DNA from: Paenibacillus tengchongensis
GTDB lineage: Bacteria > Bacillota > Bacilli > Paenibacillales > Paenibacillaceae
Length of the DNA: 64,000 nucleotides
Assembly (NCBI RefSeq): GCF_008973665.1
Contig: NZ_WACP01000002.1
Coordinates: 372,001-436,000, forward strand
Direction: 5' to 3'
Shown here piece by piece: positions 43,502 through 51,505 of the stretch. Under the pieces are notes generated by a model. The model made no database searches. It was not told the DNA's origin and saw only the letters and a program-made list of their open reading frames with translations. How positions within the stretch are numbered: position 1 is the stretch's first letter; each line of letters begins with the position of its first letter. The position numbers were made by a program, and so were the translations under genes.

Positions 43502-43858
43502 ATGAGCGATTTGTTTAAAAAAGCGATCTCTTTGGGAGTAGGCCTCACCGTGGTCAGCAAGGAAAAGATTGAAAAGGTTGTCGATGAACTGGTGAAGAAG
43601 GGGGAGCTGGCCCCTTCGGAATCCAGAGCGCTCGTCGACCGGCTGGTGGAACGTGGCGAGGAAGAGCGCGGGATGTTCAAGACGGCGGTCCAGGAACAGG
43701 TGCAGCGGGTGCTTAAAGAACTGAAGGTGCCTCTTCAGAGCGATATCGCCATCCTTGAGGCGCGGATTGCCGCGCTGGAGACCCGTGTGGCCGAACTGGA
43801 AGGCGAAGCTCCAGCTGCTTCCCCCGATGAGCCGCTGACGGATACGCGCACCGACTGA
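43502..43858 (+). CDS. Phasin-like coiled-coil protein, coupled to UbiB
   Basis: 118 residues: a short hydrophobic start (FKKAISLGVGLTVVSKEKIEKVVDELVKKG), a long amphipathic helix, and a C-terminal coiled coil (LEARIAALETRVAELEGE). It resembles the phasin-related or PHA granule-associated helical proteins. A role at a lipid or membrane surface is likely but unproven. ATG 43502 has GGGAGGA upstream. The stop and the next start share a base (TGATG), so translation is coupled to the UbiB gene; a helper function for that kinase-like protein is inferred. Confidence 0.75.
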   Translation: MSDLFKKAISLGVGLTVVSKEKIEKVVDELVKKGELAPSESRALVDRLVERGEEERGMFKTAVQEQVQRVLKELKVPLQSDIAILEARIAALETRVAELEGEAPAASPDEPLTDTRTD

Positions 43859-45528
43859 TGGCGGTGCGCATCAGACATGCCGGACGGTACCGGACCATTG
43901 CCATGGCGCTGATGCGTCATGGCTTCGGCTATATGGTGGAGGAATTGGGTCTGCACCACCTGTTGTCCCTGCCGCGCCGGCTGATTAAGCAGGAGGTCCA
44001 TGAAAGTGTGACTCTCGGGGAGCGCATCCGCCGCGTGCTGGAGGATCTCGGGCCGACGTTTGTCAAGCTGGGCCAGCTGGCCAGTACCCGTTCGGATTTG
44101 CTGCCGGACTCCATTATTCAGGAGCTGGTCAAGCTTCAGGACAGCGTGCCGCCCTTCCCGGCGGAAACGGCGCGGAGTATTGTGGAGCAGGAGCTGGAGC
44201 TGCCGGTTGAGGACATATTTGAATCCTTCGATGATGTGCCGCTTGCCGCCGCATCCATCGGTCAGGTACACCGTGCGGTGCTGCACGGGGGGACGCCGGT
44301 CGCGGTTAAAATCCAGCGTCCCGGCGTTATGCGCACGATGAGCCGCGATCTGGAGATCCTTCATGATCTGAGCGTCCTGGCCGAGCGCAAGCTGGACTGG
44401 GCCAGGCAATACGGCCTGACCCGGATGACCGAGGAATTCTCGCGCTCCCTGCTGGCCGAGCTTGACTATGGGCAGGAGGGCCGTAACGCGGAACGCATTG
44501 CGGGCCAGCTGACAGAACAGGACCGCGTGTATATTCCGGAGATTTATTGGGACTACAGCTCGGCGCGGGTGCTGACGATGGAATTTGTGGATGGCCTTAC
44601 GCTGAACCACCGCGGGGAGATTCTGCGGCGGGGAATGGAGCTGCGGGATGTCGCCCAGCGGCTGGTGGAGATGATGCTGAATCAGATTTTTATCTACGGC
44701 TTCTTCCATGCCGACCCGCATCCGGGGAATGTGATGCTGCTGGAAGACGGCAGACTGGCCCTGATCGACTTCGGCATGGCGGGGCGGCTCAGCGAGGAGA
44801 TGAAGGATGCTTTGTCGGCACTGGTGATCGCCCTCATGCGCAGAAATACCGATTCCATGGTACGGGCGATTCTGCGCATGGGTGTGATTCCCGGCGAAGT
44901 GGACCGGGCTGCGCTGCATGACGACATGGACCGGCTGCGTGAAGCGTATTACGACATTCCGTTTGAGCGGATCAGCATCGGGCAGGCCCTGAACGACCTG
45001 TTCCGCGTTGCCCGCAAGCACAGGCTGGTGATCCCGCCGGATCTGGCGATGCTCGGCAAGACGATGCTGACGCTGGAGGGAGTCGTGGCCAGTCTGGACC
45101 CGGAATTCAGCATAGTGCAGATGGCCGAGCCTTTCGGCCGGAGGCTGATGAAGCAGCGCTTCAGCGGCAGCCGGCTACAGCGCAAGCTGCTCGGCGGGGT
45201 GGCCGATCTGGCCGAGACGCTGGTGGAACTTCCGGCCCAGGCCCGCCAGCTGTCCGAGCTGCTCAGCAAGGGCAAGCTGAAGGTGGAGGTCGGCCTGCCG
45301 GAGCTGAAGAACCTGGAGCATAAGTTCAGCCGCGTCGGCAACCGCCTGTCCTTCAGCATTGTGCTGCTGGCCTTCTCCATCATTATGGCCGGGCTCATTA
45401 TCGGCTCCTCGCTGCGCGGCGAGCCGTCGCTGCTGTGGGACTTCCCCACGGTGGAGATCGGCTCGGTGGTGGCGCTGCTGATGATATTGTGGCTGCTGTA
45501 CTCCATCTTCAAGTCAGGGCGTTTCTAG
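43858..45528 (+). CDS. UbiB/ABC1/AarF-family atypical kinase
   Basis: 556 residues. The KxGQ motif (FVKLGQLAS, near residue 66), the Ala-rich loop AAASIGQVHRAVL, a catalytic-loop-like HADPHPGNV and the metal motif DFGMAG are present. Two membrane helices end the protein. UbiB proteins are atypical kinases or ATPases needed for isoprenoid quinone synthesis or lipid movement; in menaquinone-only Firmicutes the role is not clear. It is the second gene of a two-gene operon with the phasin-like protein. Confidence 0.9.
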   Translation: MAVRIRHAGRYRTIAMALMRHGFGYMVEELGLHHLLSLPRRLIKQEVHESVTLGERIRRVLEDLGPTFVKLGQLASTRSDLLPDSIIQELVKLQDSVPPFPAETARSIVEQELELPVEDIFESFDDVPLAAASIGQVHRAVLHGGTPVAVKIQRPGVMRTMSRDLEILHDLSVLAERKLDWARQYGLTRMTEEFSRSLLAELDYGQEGRNAERIAGQLTEQDRVYIPEIYWDYSSARVLTMEFVDGLTLNHRGEILRRGMELRDVAQRLVEMMLNQIFIYGFFHADPHPGNVMLLEDGRLALIDFGMAGRLSEEMKDALSALVIALMRRNTDSMVRAILRMGVIPGEVDRAALHDDMDRLREAYYDIPFERISIGQALNDLFRVARKHRLVIPPDLAMLGKTMLTLEGVVASLDPEFSIVQMAEPFGRRLMKQRFSGSRLQRKLLGGVADLAETLVELPAQARQLSELLSKGKLKVEVGLPELKNLEHKFSRVGNRLSFSIVLLAFSIIMAGLIIGSSLRGEPSLLWDFPTVEIGSVVALLMILWLLYSIFKSGRF

Positions 45529-45846
45529 CCGGGGCAGCCGTAAGCGGGATTGCGAATTATTCTGCCCGGCGTGCTTACAAAACCGCCGGGATCAAGTACA
45601 ATGAGAAGGAATTACTTGCTAAGTTGGAATTCGAATGAGAGTGGGAGCGCCGTCCGCGGATCGCCGTCTTTGCCGATGCTACAGGCCGGCGGGTGCGGCG
45701 GCCGGCGCCTAAGGGACGGAAGAGCTCCGGCAGGGGGTTCTTCCGCTTTTGTTTGATCTGCCGGCCGGCATTCACTTATAAAGGGAAATGGAACGGACAA
45801 GGACAGCAAGTAGGCATATTCAATTTAATTAAGTGAGGTGGCTCAT
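45529..45846. other. Gene-poor gap with one terminator-like hairpin
   Basis: No convincing gene. A hairpin CGGAAGA/TTCTTCCG (45717-45745) followed by CTTTTG could end the UbiB transcript. The rest is GC-rich with small chance inverted repeats (GCCGGC). The helicase promoter should lie within 45755-45830. Confidence 0.5.
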
Positions 45847-47415
45847 TTGCCGGGTTTTAAGGATTTGGGAGTATCAGAAGCATTAACTGATCTGCTTAAG
45901 GGTCAGGGTATTGTACAGCCGACACCGGTGCAGGCAGAGTCCATTCCGCCGCTGGTGCAGGGGCTTGACGTCATCGCCCGGGCGAAGACGGGGACAGGAA
46001 AGACACTGGCTTTTCTGCTGCCGATTATGGACAAGATCCGGGTGGAACAGGCCTATCCCCAGGCGCTGATTCTGGCGCCGACGCGCGAGCTGGCGCTGCA
46101 GATTACCGAGGAGGCCCGCAAGCTGGGTCGGCATACCGGGGTCAAGATCCTGGCGGTGTACGGCGGCCAGGATGTGGAGAAGCAGCTTCGCAAGCTGGAG
46201 GGCGGGCGCCATCTGATTATCGGCACGCCGGGACGGCTGCTGGATCATCTGCGGCGGGAGACGCTGGATCTTGGCGGCGTGAAGATGCTGGTGCTGGATG
46301 AGGCTGACCAGATGCTGCATATGGGCTTTCTGGAGGAAGTAGAGTCGATTATTACAGCCGTGCCTTACCGCCGCCAGACGATGCTGTTCTCGGCGACGAT
46401 GCCGGATGCGATCAAGCGGCTGGCAGCCAATTATATGAAAGAGCCGCTGGACATTGTAATTAAGGGCAATTCGCCGATTCCGCTGGACAATATCCGCCAG
46501 CAGGTGGTGGAATGCTCCGACCGCAATAAGGAGCAGGCGCTGATTTCGCTGATCGAGCGGGACCGGCCGTATCTGGCCATGATCTTCTGCCGGACGAAGC
46601 GCCGGGTCTCGAAGCTGAACGAGACACTGCAGGCGGCCGGGTATGCCTGCGACGAGCTGCATGGCGACCTGTCGCAGGCGAAGCGGGAAGCGGTAATGAA
46701 GCGGTTCCGCGAGGCGAAGCTGCAGCTTCTCGTCGCGACGGATGTGGCTGCCCGCGGCCTTGATGTCGAAGGCGTGACGCATGTCTTTAACTATGACATG
46801 CCGCTTGACCCGGACAGCTATATCCACCGGATCGGCCGTACGGGCCGGGCCGGCGGGAAGGGTCTGGCGATCACCTTCGCTTCCCCGCGCGACCGCGCCG
46901 CGCTCGAAGACATCGAACGCCAGACGGCGCAGCGGCTGGAACGGCGCCGCTATGAGAAGAATGAATTCGGCGATGGCCAATTCACTTCCGCCCCGGGCGG
47001 CGGCGCACGCGCAGCGCGCCAGGAAGCCGCGCCGGAGCGCAAAGGCTCCGGCGGACGCGGCCAGGGCCGCGGCAGCGGAGCCCCGCGCGCCGCGGCAGGA
47101 GCGCGGCCGGGCGGACGCGGCCGCGACAAGGAAGCAGGCGGCTGGAGCGCGCCTGCGGAGAAGGCCGGCCGCAGCCAGGCGGCCGGCGGTAAGCGCGGCG
47201 CGGGCAGCGCCGCGCCGAAGGGCCGGGAGGCCGCCGCTTCGCGCGGCGGCAGACCAGACGGGCCGGGCTTCCAGTACGGCCCGTCCAAGGGCAAGCCGGC
47301 GCCGGCCAAAGGCGGCAAGGCCGGCGGCAACGGCGCCGCCGGGCGCAGCGGCGGCAATCGATCCGGCCGGGACGGCGGCTCCGGCGGCCGGCGCGGCGGC
47401 CGCGGCAACAGATAA
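45847..47415 (+). CDS. DEAD-box RNA helicase with a long Gly/Arg/Ala-rich tail
   Basis: 522 residues. Core motifs: Q-motif region QPTPVQAESIP, Walker A AKTGTGKT, PTRELALQ, DEAD in VLDEADQML, SAT in FSATMP, and HRIGRTGRAG. From about residue 380 to the end is a low-complexity tail rich in Gly, Arg, Ala and Lys, which probably binds RNA. Such helicases remodel rRNA and mRNA structure in the cold and in decay complexes. I prefer TTG 45847, because GAGGTGG (45834-45840) is the RBS and contains the alternative GTG 45838. The tail's GC content is very high. Confidence 0.9.
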   Translation: MPGFKDLGVSEALTDLLKGQGIVQPTPVQAESIPPLVQGLDVIARAKTGTGKTLAFLLPIMDKIRVEQAYPQALILAPTRELALQITEEARKLGRHTGVKILAVYGGQDVEKQLRKLEGGRHLIIGTPGRLLDHLRRETLDLGGVKMLVLDEADQMLHMGFLEEVESIITAVPYRRQTMLFSATMPDAIKRLAANYMKEPLDIVIKGNSPIPLDNIRQQVVECSDRNKEQALISLIERDRPYLAMIFCRTKRRVSKLNETLQAAGYACDELHGDLSQAKREAVMKRFREAKLQLLVATDVAARGLDVEGVTHVFNYDMPLDPDSYIHRIGRTGRAGGKGLAITFASPRDRAALEDIERQTAQRLERRRYEKNEFGDGQFTSAPGGGARAARQEAAPERKGSGGRGQGRGSGAPRAAAGARPGGRGRDKEAGGWSAPAEKAGRSQAAGGKRGAGSAAPKGREAAASRGGRPDGPGFQYGPSKGKPAPAKGGKAGGNGAAGRSGGNRSGRDGGSGGRRGGRGNR

Positions 47416-47442
47416 AGGAACTGTACAGTTTAGACCCGCACT

Positions 47443-47510
47443 TGTTACCATGGGGCATTGCGGCGCCTAACCCGCGCCAGGATGCCCTGTGGTAACATTT
47501 GTTTTGAGAG
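47443..47510 (+). terminator. Long terminator hairpin after the DEAD-box helicase
   Basis: TGTTACCA pairs with TGGTAACA and GGGCAT with ATGCCC, separated by a TG/TG mismatch. An inner GGCGC/GCGCC hairpin sits in the loop, and TTTGTTTT follows. Confidence 0.8.
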
Positions 47511-47590
47511 CAAGTGAAACCTTTTTGGCCTACAGCTTGTCTAGAGAACTAAAGAGAGAAGTTTCAGCAAGAGGAGAGTGACCGGGTACT

Positions 47591-48496
47591 ATGTCTAGAA
47601 AAGGATGGATTGTGATTCTGCTCATCGCCGTCATAGCCGGAGGATGGGCAGTCGGGAAATATACCTCGCCTCAAGCGGCGCCGGAGAGCGGCGCAGCCGC
47701 CTCGCAGCCGCCGCAGCTGGAAGGGGAGCCGCAGGGCTCCGCCGGTCCGGCGGAGGGCAGCGGCACAGGCGATGCACCGGTGGCCGTGCCGGATGAGGCC
47801 GCCGCTTCAGCGGCCCCGTCGCCCCAGGCGACGGACGAGCCTGCGGCAGAACCCGGTGCGGCAAGCGCGCCGCCTGCGGCTTCCGGGAATGGCGATGCCG
47901 TGCAGACGGCCGCAGAGCCGGACAGCCTGGCGGCGCTGATCAACAAGCAGTACAAGCTGCCGGACGATTATAAGCCGGATGATTTGGTGTATCCGGATGT
48001 GCCGTTCATCTTCAGCGAGAAGATCGAGAAACGGATGCTGCGGGAGACCGCGGCCCGCGCGCTGGAGGAGCTGTTCGCCGCAGCGGAGCAGGACGGCGTC
48101 CATCTGGCCGGCGTGTCCGCCTACCGTTCCCAGTCCACGCAGACGGTGCTGTTCAACAACTATGTGAAGCGTGACGGCGAAGCCAAAGCCCGCACCTACA
48201 GCGCTGTGCCGGGTCACAGCGAGCATCAGACCGGACTGGCGATTGATATCTCCGGCAGTGACGGCAAATGCGCGGCGGAAAGCTGCTTTGCCGGTACCCC
48301 GGAAGCGGAATGGCTGGCCCAGCATGTTCAGGAATACGGGTTCATCATCCGCTTCCCGGAAGGCAAGGAGTCCATCACCGGCTATAAATATGAGCCTTGG
48401 CATATCCGTTATGTCGGCAAGGAAATTGCCGGAGAGGTTATGAGCAAGAACATTACACTGGAAGAATATTACGACGCCGTTCCAGTAAACAACTGA
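47591..48496 (+). CDS. VanY-type D-alanyl-D-alanine carboxypeptidase (M15B)
   Basis: 301 residues. An N-terminal membrane anchor (residues 5-22) is followed by an Ala/Pro/Gly/Glu-rich linker (about 27-110) and a peptidase domain. Zinc and catalytic motifs are SEHQTGLAIDIS (His and Asp) and EPWHIRYVG (Glu and His). It trims the terminal D-Ala from cell-wall stem peptides outside the membrane. GAGGAG lies about 12 bases before ATG 47591. It is a single gene; no vanS/R or other resistance gene is near, so a housekeeping role is likely. Confidence 0.88.
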   Translation: MSRKGWIVILLIAVIAGGWAVGKYTSPQAAPESGAAASQPPQLEGEPQGSAGPAEGSGTGDAPVAVPDEAAASAAPSPQATDEPAAEPGAASAPPAASGNGDAVQTAAEPDSLAALINKQYKLPDDYKPDDLVYPDVPFIFSEKIEKRMLRETAARALEELFAAAEQDGVHLAGVSAYRSQSTQTVLFNNYVKRDGEAKARTYSAVPGHSEHQTGLAIDISGSDGKCAAESCFAGTPEAEWLAQHVQEYGFIIRFPEGKESITGYKYEPWHIRYVGKEIAGEVMSKNITLEEYYDAVPVNN

Positions 48497-48812
48497 ACTG
48501 GCGATCCTGCCGACAAGGCTGCTTCGACCCGGGATAAATACGGGAAGGGGCAGCCTTGTTGCGTAGCAGGCGCTGCTCCCCGTGCAAAGCCTTTGCCCTG
48601 CCGTTAGCCGCTCATAGCCGAATGCCGGGTGGCCTCATGCTCTAATGTCAGAGGTGCGCCCCGGCTGCTGGATGCTGGATGCCGCACCTGATACCAGCCG
48701 CTCATAGCCCGGATGCCTGCGCTCCCCGTGCTGGCTTGACAAGGACACGATTCAGCTTCCCTCCGCCCGGTTAAGTACTAGCAAACGCGCAAGTGAACAG
48801 GAGGCTACGCTA
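48497..48812. repeat. Gap with terminator-like hairpin and nested direct repeats
   Basis: CAAGGCTGC (48514-48522) and GCAGCCTTG (48550-48558) form a hairpin after the VanY gene. AGCCGCTCATAGCC occurs at 48606 and 48696, and GCTCCCCGTGC at 48575 and 48721, which suggests an old local duplication. No gene is seen. Confidence 0.5.
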
Positions 48813-49151
48813 ATGTCTGAACATAACCATGTCGTCAGCAAGGACGGCGATGTTACGATGAGCAGAGTCAACGATGCGCTGGACCGCATTGAGCCGGAGC
48901 AGCGGGAGCGGATTCTGAGCAACTTCTCGGAGTTCAAGGAGTATTTGCGAAAGCGTGTTCAATTGGCCCGCAAAATCGGGCTCAGCGACGAGCAGCTGGC
49001 GGTGGCCGCGGAGAAGATTGCCGATTATCTGGCCGCCTATGAAGAGCCGCGGGGCAGCGAAGAGAAGCTGCTGCTGGAGCTGTGGAAGGTCGGCACCAAG
49101 GAGGAGCGGCACCGGCTGGCCCATATGCTGGTAAAGCTGGTCCAGGACTAG
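48813..49151 (+). CDS. Small helical protein, DUF3243 (YmfJ-like)
   Basis: 112 residues, all predicted helical. The C-terminal 70 residues follow the DUF3243 pattern: FKEYLRKRVQLARKIGLSDEQ, KIADYLAAYEEPRGSEEKLLLELWKVGTKEERHRLAHMLVKLVQ (read in parts). The first 20 residues are extra compared with B. subtilis YmfJ. The function of the family is unknown; it is found in spore formers. The RBS is AGGAGG, 10 bases before ATG 48813. No operon partner. Confidence 0.72.
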   Translation: MSEHNHVVSKDGDVTMSRVNDALDRIEPEQRERILSNFSEFKEYLRKRVQLARKIGLSDEQLAVAAEKIADYLAAYEEPRGSEEKLLLELWKVGTKEERHRLAHMLVKLVQD

Positions 49152-49464
49152 TGCGGTGACCATAGGTCTGCACCGGAACAGACTAATGCAGAAATAAAGG
49201 TATTTTCTACCTCTAATCTCAGCCTGAAGTCCATTTTTAGTAAATTAGTGGAGTTTCCTGCCTCTAATTAAGCGGATTTTGGACAAAACAGCTATTCCCG
49301 AGAAAGTAAGGTTAGTTTTTACCTTTATTCTCTTGAGGTCAGGCGAAGACAAGAATTAGAGGCAGTTTTTGCCGCTAATGTATACGTGTCTGTTATATAC
49401 CTGTATATACCTGCCTGTTGCCTAAAGGTTTATGCAGGCATTGAGTTTGCGAAGAGCCGGTGAT
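49152..49464. repeat. Intergenic repeat with CTGCCTCTAATT inverted pair
   Basis: CTGCCTCTAATT (49258-49269) has a perfect inverted copy at 49354-49365, and a near copy CTACCTCTAAT lies at 49208. AAGGT..TACCTT palindromes are interspersed. It looks like one unit of a dispersed AT-rich intergenic repeat. No gene is seen. Confidence 0.6.
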
Positions 49465-49522
49465 TCCCCGGCAAAGTGTGGCTATTCTGTGATCGGAATA
49501 ACCCGCTTTGCCGGGGATTTTT
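49465..49522 (+). terminator. Terminator or attenuator before the LLM monooxygenase gene
   Basis: TCCCCGGCAAAG (49465-49476) and CTTTGCCGGGGA (49506-49517) form a perfect 12-bp stem with TTTTT after it. It lies 92 bases before the next start and 314 bases after the previous stop, so it may attenuate the downstream gene. GCCGG (49456-49460) could pair with CCGGC of the left arm as an alternative. Confidence 0.75.
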
Positions 49523-49613
49523 GCCTGTCCGGACAAGCGTGCGGAAAGAGGGCAGTGTTATAATAGGATCAATAACCGGGTCTCACAATCTGCCGACGGG
49601 AGTTGCTTCTGCC

Positions 49614-50633
49614 ATGAAACTCAGTATCCTAGACCAGTCTCCTGTCTCCGAGGGGAATACGCCTGCCGAAGCGCTGGCCCAGACGGCCGCGCTTGCCCGC
49701 GAGGCGGACCGGCTCGGCTATCACCGCTTTTGGGTTTCGGAGCATCATGCCGCTCCGGGCCTCGCGGGAACCAGCCCCGAAGTATTGATCGCCCATCTGG
49801 CCGCAGTGACGTCGAATATCCGCGTCGGGGCGGGCGCAGTGCTGCTGCCCCATTACAGCGCCTACAAGGTGGCCGAGAATTTCCGCGTCCTGGAAGCTCT
49901 CTATCCCGGCCGGATCGATCTTGGTCTGGGCCGCGCAGCTGGCGGCGGAGCGCTGGCGGTTCATGCGCTGCAGGAGAACCGGATTCAGGGAAACTGCCTG
50001 TATGAGGAGCAAATTGCTGACCTGCTGGCCTATTTGAGGGGCGGCCCGGTGAAGCCGCACCGGTACGCCGGACTGCAGGCGGCTCCCGAGGTTGAGACCT
50101 CGCCGGAAGTATGGGTGCTGGGCGCCGGAAAGGGCAGTGCGGCGCTCGCGGCCCAATCGGGCACGGGCTATGCGTTTGCCCGGTTTATTAACGGCAACGG
50201 TATTGCGGAGGCGCTCGGCGCTTACCGGGCCGGGTTCAGCGGATCAGGGGCTGCCGCAGCGCCCCGTTCGCTGGTAGCCGTCTTTGTCTCTTGTGCGGAG
50301 ACAGCCGGGGAGGCAGACCGGCTTGCGTCCAGCATCGATCTGTCGCTGGTCCAGCTGGAGAGGGAACACCGGTCTTTTCCCACGCCGCCTGTAGAGAGTG
50401 CGCTGAATTACTCCTACTCCCCTTATGACCGCTTCCGCGTTGGGGAGAACCGGCAGCAGATGGTGGTTGGTTCGCCCGGAGAGGTCCGGCAGCAATTCGA
50501 AACGATGGCGGCCGAATACGGCTGCGACGAGATCATGTTCGCAGCGCCTTTGCACAGGTTCGAGGACAGGCTCCATTGCCTGCGGCTGGTGGCAAAGGCC
50601 TGCGGGCTGCAGGAACGGAAGCCGAAGCGGTAA
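49614..50633 (+). CDS. LLM-class flavin-dependent monooxygenase
   Basis: 339 residues, luciferase-like TIM barrel: MKLSILDQSPVSEG at the start, FWVSEHHAAPGLAG (near residue 43), RVGAGAVLLPHYSAYKVAENF, and GRIDLGLGRAAGG. The family uses reduced flavin to oxidise small substrates; the SILDQSP start is typical of the MsnO8/YtmO-like group. ATG 49614 has GGGAG upstream at a long distance; longer in-frame starts run into the terminator and lack homology. It may belong to sulfur or xenobiotic metabolism, but no partner gene confirms this. Confidence 0.87.
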   Translation: MKLSILDQSPVSEGNTPAEALAQTAALAREADRLGYHRFWVSEHHAAPGLAGTSPEVLIAHLAAVTSNIRVGAGAVLLPHYSAYKVAENFRVLEALYPGRIDLGLGRAAGGGALAVHALQENRIQGNCLYEEQIADLLAYLRGGPVKPHRYAGLQAAPEVETSPEVWVLGAGKGSAALAAQSGTGYAFARFINGNGIAEALGAYRAGFSGSGAAAAPRSLVAVFVSCAETAGEADRLASSIDLSLVQLEREHRSFPTPPVESALNYSYSPYDRFRVGENRQQMVVGSPGEVRQQFETMAAEYGCDEIMFAAPLHRFEDRLHCLRLVAKACGLQERKPKR

Positions 50634-50789
50634 TACAGCAGGGTGGACAGCGTTAGTTTTTGCACCTTTTGGACGGATGGACAGGTGTGATTTTGTATTC
50701 AGGCTGCTATCAGTTAAGATGGGGAAGAGCCGGACGGTGTCCGGTTCTTCGGGTCTGGTGAATTTTGAACGGAAAGGAAGGAACACGGA

Positions 50790-51266
50790 ATGTCTATCTA
50801 TGGTTACTCTGCGGTTACTCCGGCAGGGCAGGAAGTCCCTTTGGAGGGGTATCGCGGCGAGGTGCTGCTCATTGCCAATACGGCCAGCCAGTGCGGGCTT
50901 ACGCCGCAGTATGCAGAGCTGCAGAAGCTTCATGAAGATTATAGTGACCGGGGACTGGCGGTGCTTGGATTCCCATGCAACCAGTTCGGCGGGCAGGAGC
51001 CCGGCAGCAGCGAGGAAGCCGAGCAATTCTGCAAGATTAACTACGGCGTTACCTTCCCTGTCTTTGCCAAAGCGGATGTCAACGGACCGGAGGCCAGCGC
51101 GATCTTTAATTATCTCAAGCAGCAGCAGCCCGGTGCGGGCGAAAGCAGCGATATTGCCTGGAACTTCACCAAATTCCTGGTGGACCGCAGCGGTCATGTG
51201 GTGGCGCGGGTCGAGCCCCGGGAGACGCCCGAAACGATGAGAACATTGATTGAGTCCCTCCTCTAG
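50790..51266 (+). CDS. Glutathione peroxidase-family thiol peroxidase
   Basis: 158 residues. The peroxidatic Cys is in NTASQCGLT (Cys36), with a second Cys in FPCNQFGGQEPG and the WNFTKFLVD motif. Bacterial enzymes of this type (BsaA) reduce peroxides with thioredoxin rather than glutathione. GGAAAGGAAGG precedes ATG 50790. A third Cys (QFCKI, near residue 81) could act as the resolving Cys. It is a single gene with its own terminator. Confidence 0.92.
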   Translation: MSIYGYSAVTPAGQEVPLEGYRGEVLLIANTASQCGLTPQYAELQKLHEDYSDRGLAVLGFPCNQFGGQEPGSSEEAEQFCKINYGVTFPVFAKADVNGPEASAIFNYLKQQQPGAGESSDIAWNFTKFLVDRSGHVVARVEPRETPETMRTLIESLL

Positions 51267-51303
51267 GACCCGGTTTATAAACGTTCTGTACATGGGAAAT
51301 GCG

Positions 51304-51348
51304 CCTTCCGCAATGCCTGCCTGCAGCAGGGTTGCCGGAAGGTTTTTT
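51304..51348 (+). terminator. Terminator of the glutathione peroxidase gene
   Basis: CCTTCCGCAA and TTGCCGGAAGG pair around a loop containing CTGC/GCAG, and six T follow. Confidence 0.88.
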
Positions 51349-51390
51349 ATTTCGGATTAGCTGTCCGGCTGAGAATTATGAAAATATTCC

Positions 51391-51418
51391 TTGACGCTTT
51401 TCAGAGAGCGGGTATCCT
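51391..51418 (+). promoter_or_regulatory. Promoter of fhs
   Basis: TTGACG (51391-51396) and TATCCT (51413-51418) are 16 bases apart. The predicted start is near 51425. Confidence 0.5.
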
Positions 51419-51428
51419 TTGAATAGGA

Positions 51429-51478
51429 ATCCTTTCCTCCGGCAGGTCTTATACATAAGTACGGCGCGGAGGCAGGAT
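51429..51478 (+). promoter_or_regulatory. Structured 5' leader of fhs
   Basis: ATCCT-TT-CCTCCG (51429-51441) pairs with CGGAGG-C-AGGAT (51467-51478), and the loop contains the palindrome CTTATACATAAG. The hairpin ends just before the RBS region. I do not recognise a known folate riboswitch core. Confidence 0.4.
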
Positions 51479-51505
51479 AATAACGGCAGGAGGTTTTACA
51501 GAGGC

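Noticed and set aside
45883..47451. 522-residue open frame on the minus strand
   Set aside because: It lies fully antisense to the DEAD-box helicase; the high GC content leaves few stop codons. No motif or RBS.
50727..50747. GAGCCGGAC/GTCCGGTTC hairpin before the glutathione peroxidase gene
   Set aside because: It has only a 3-base loop and no T run, so I do not call it a terminator.
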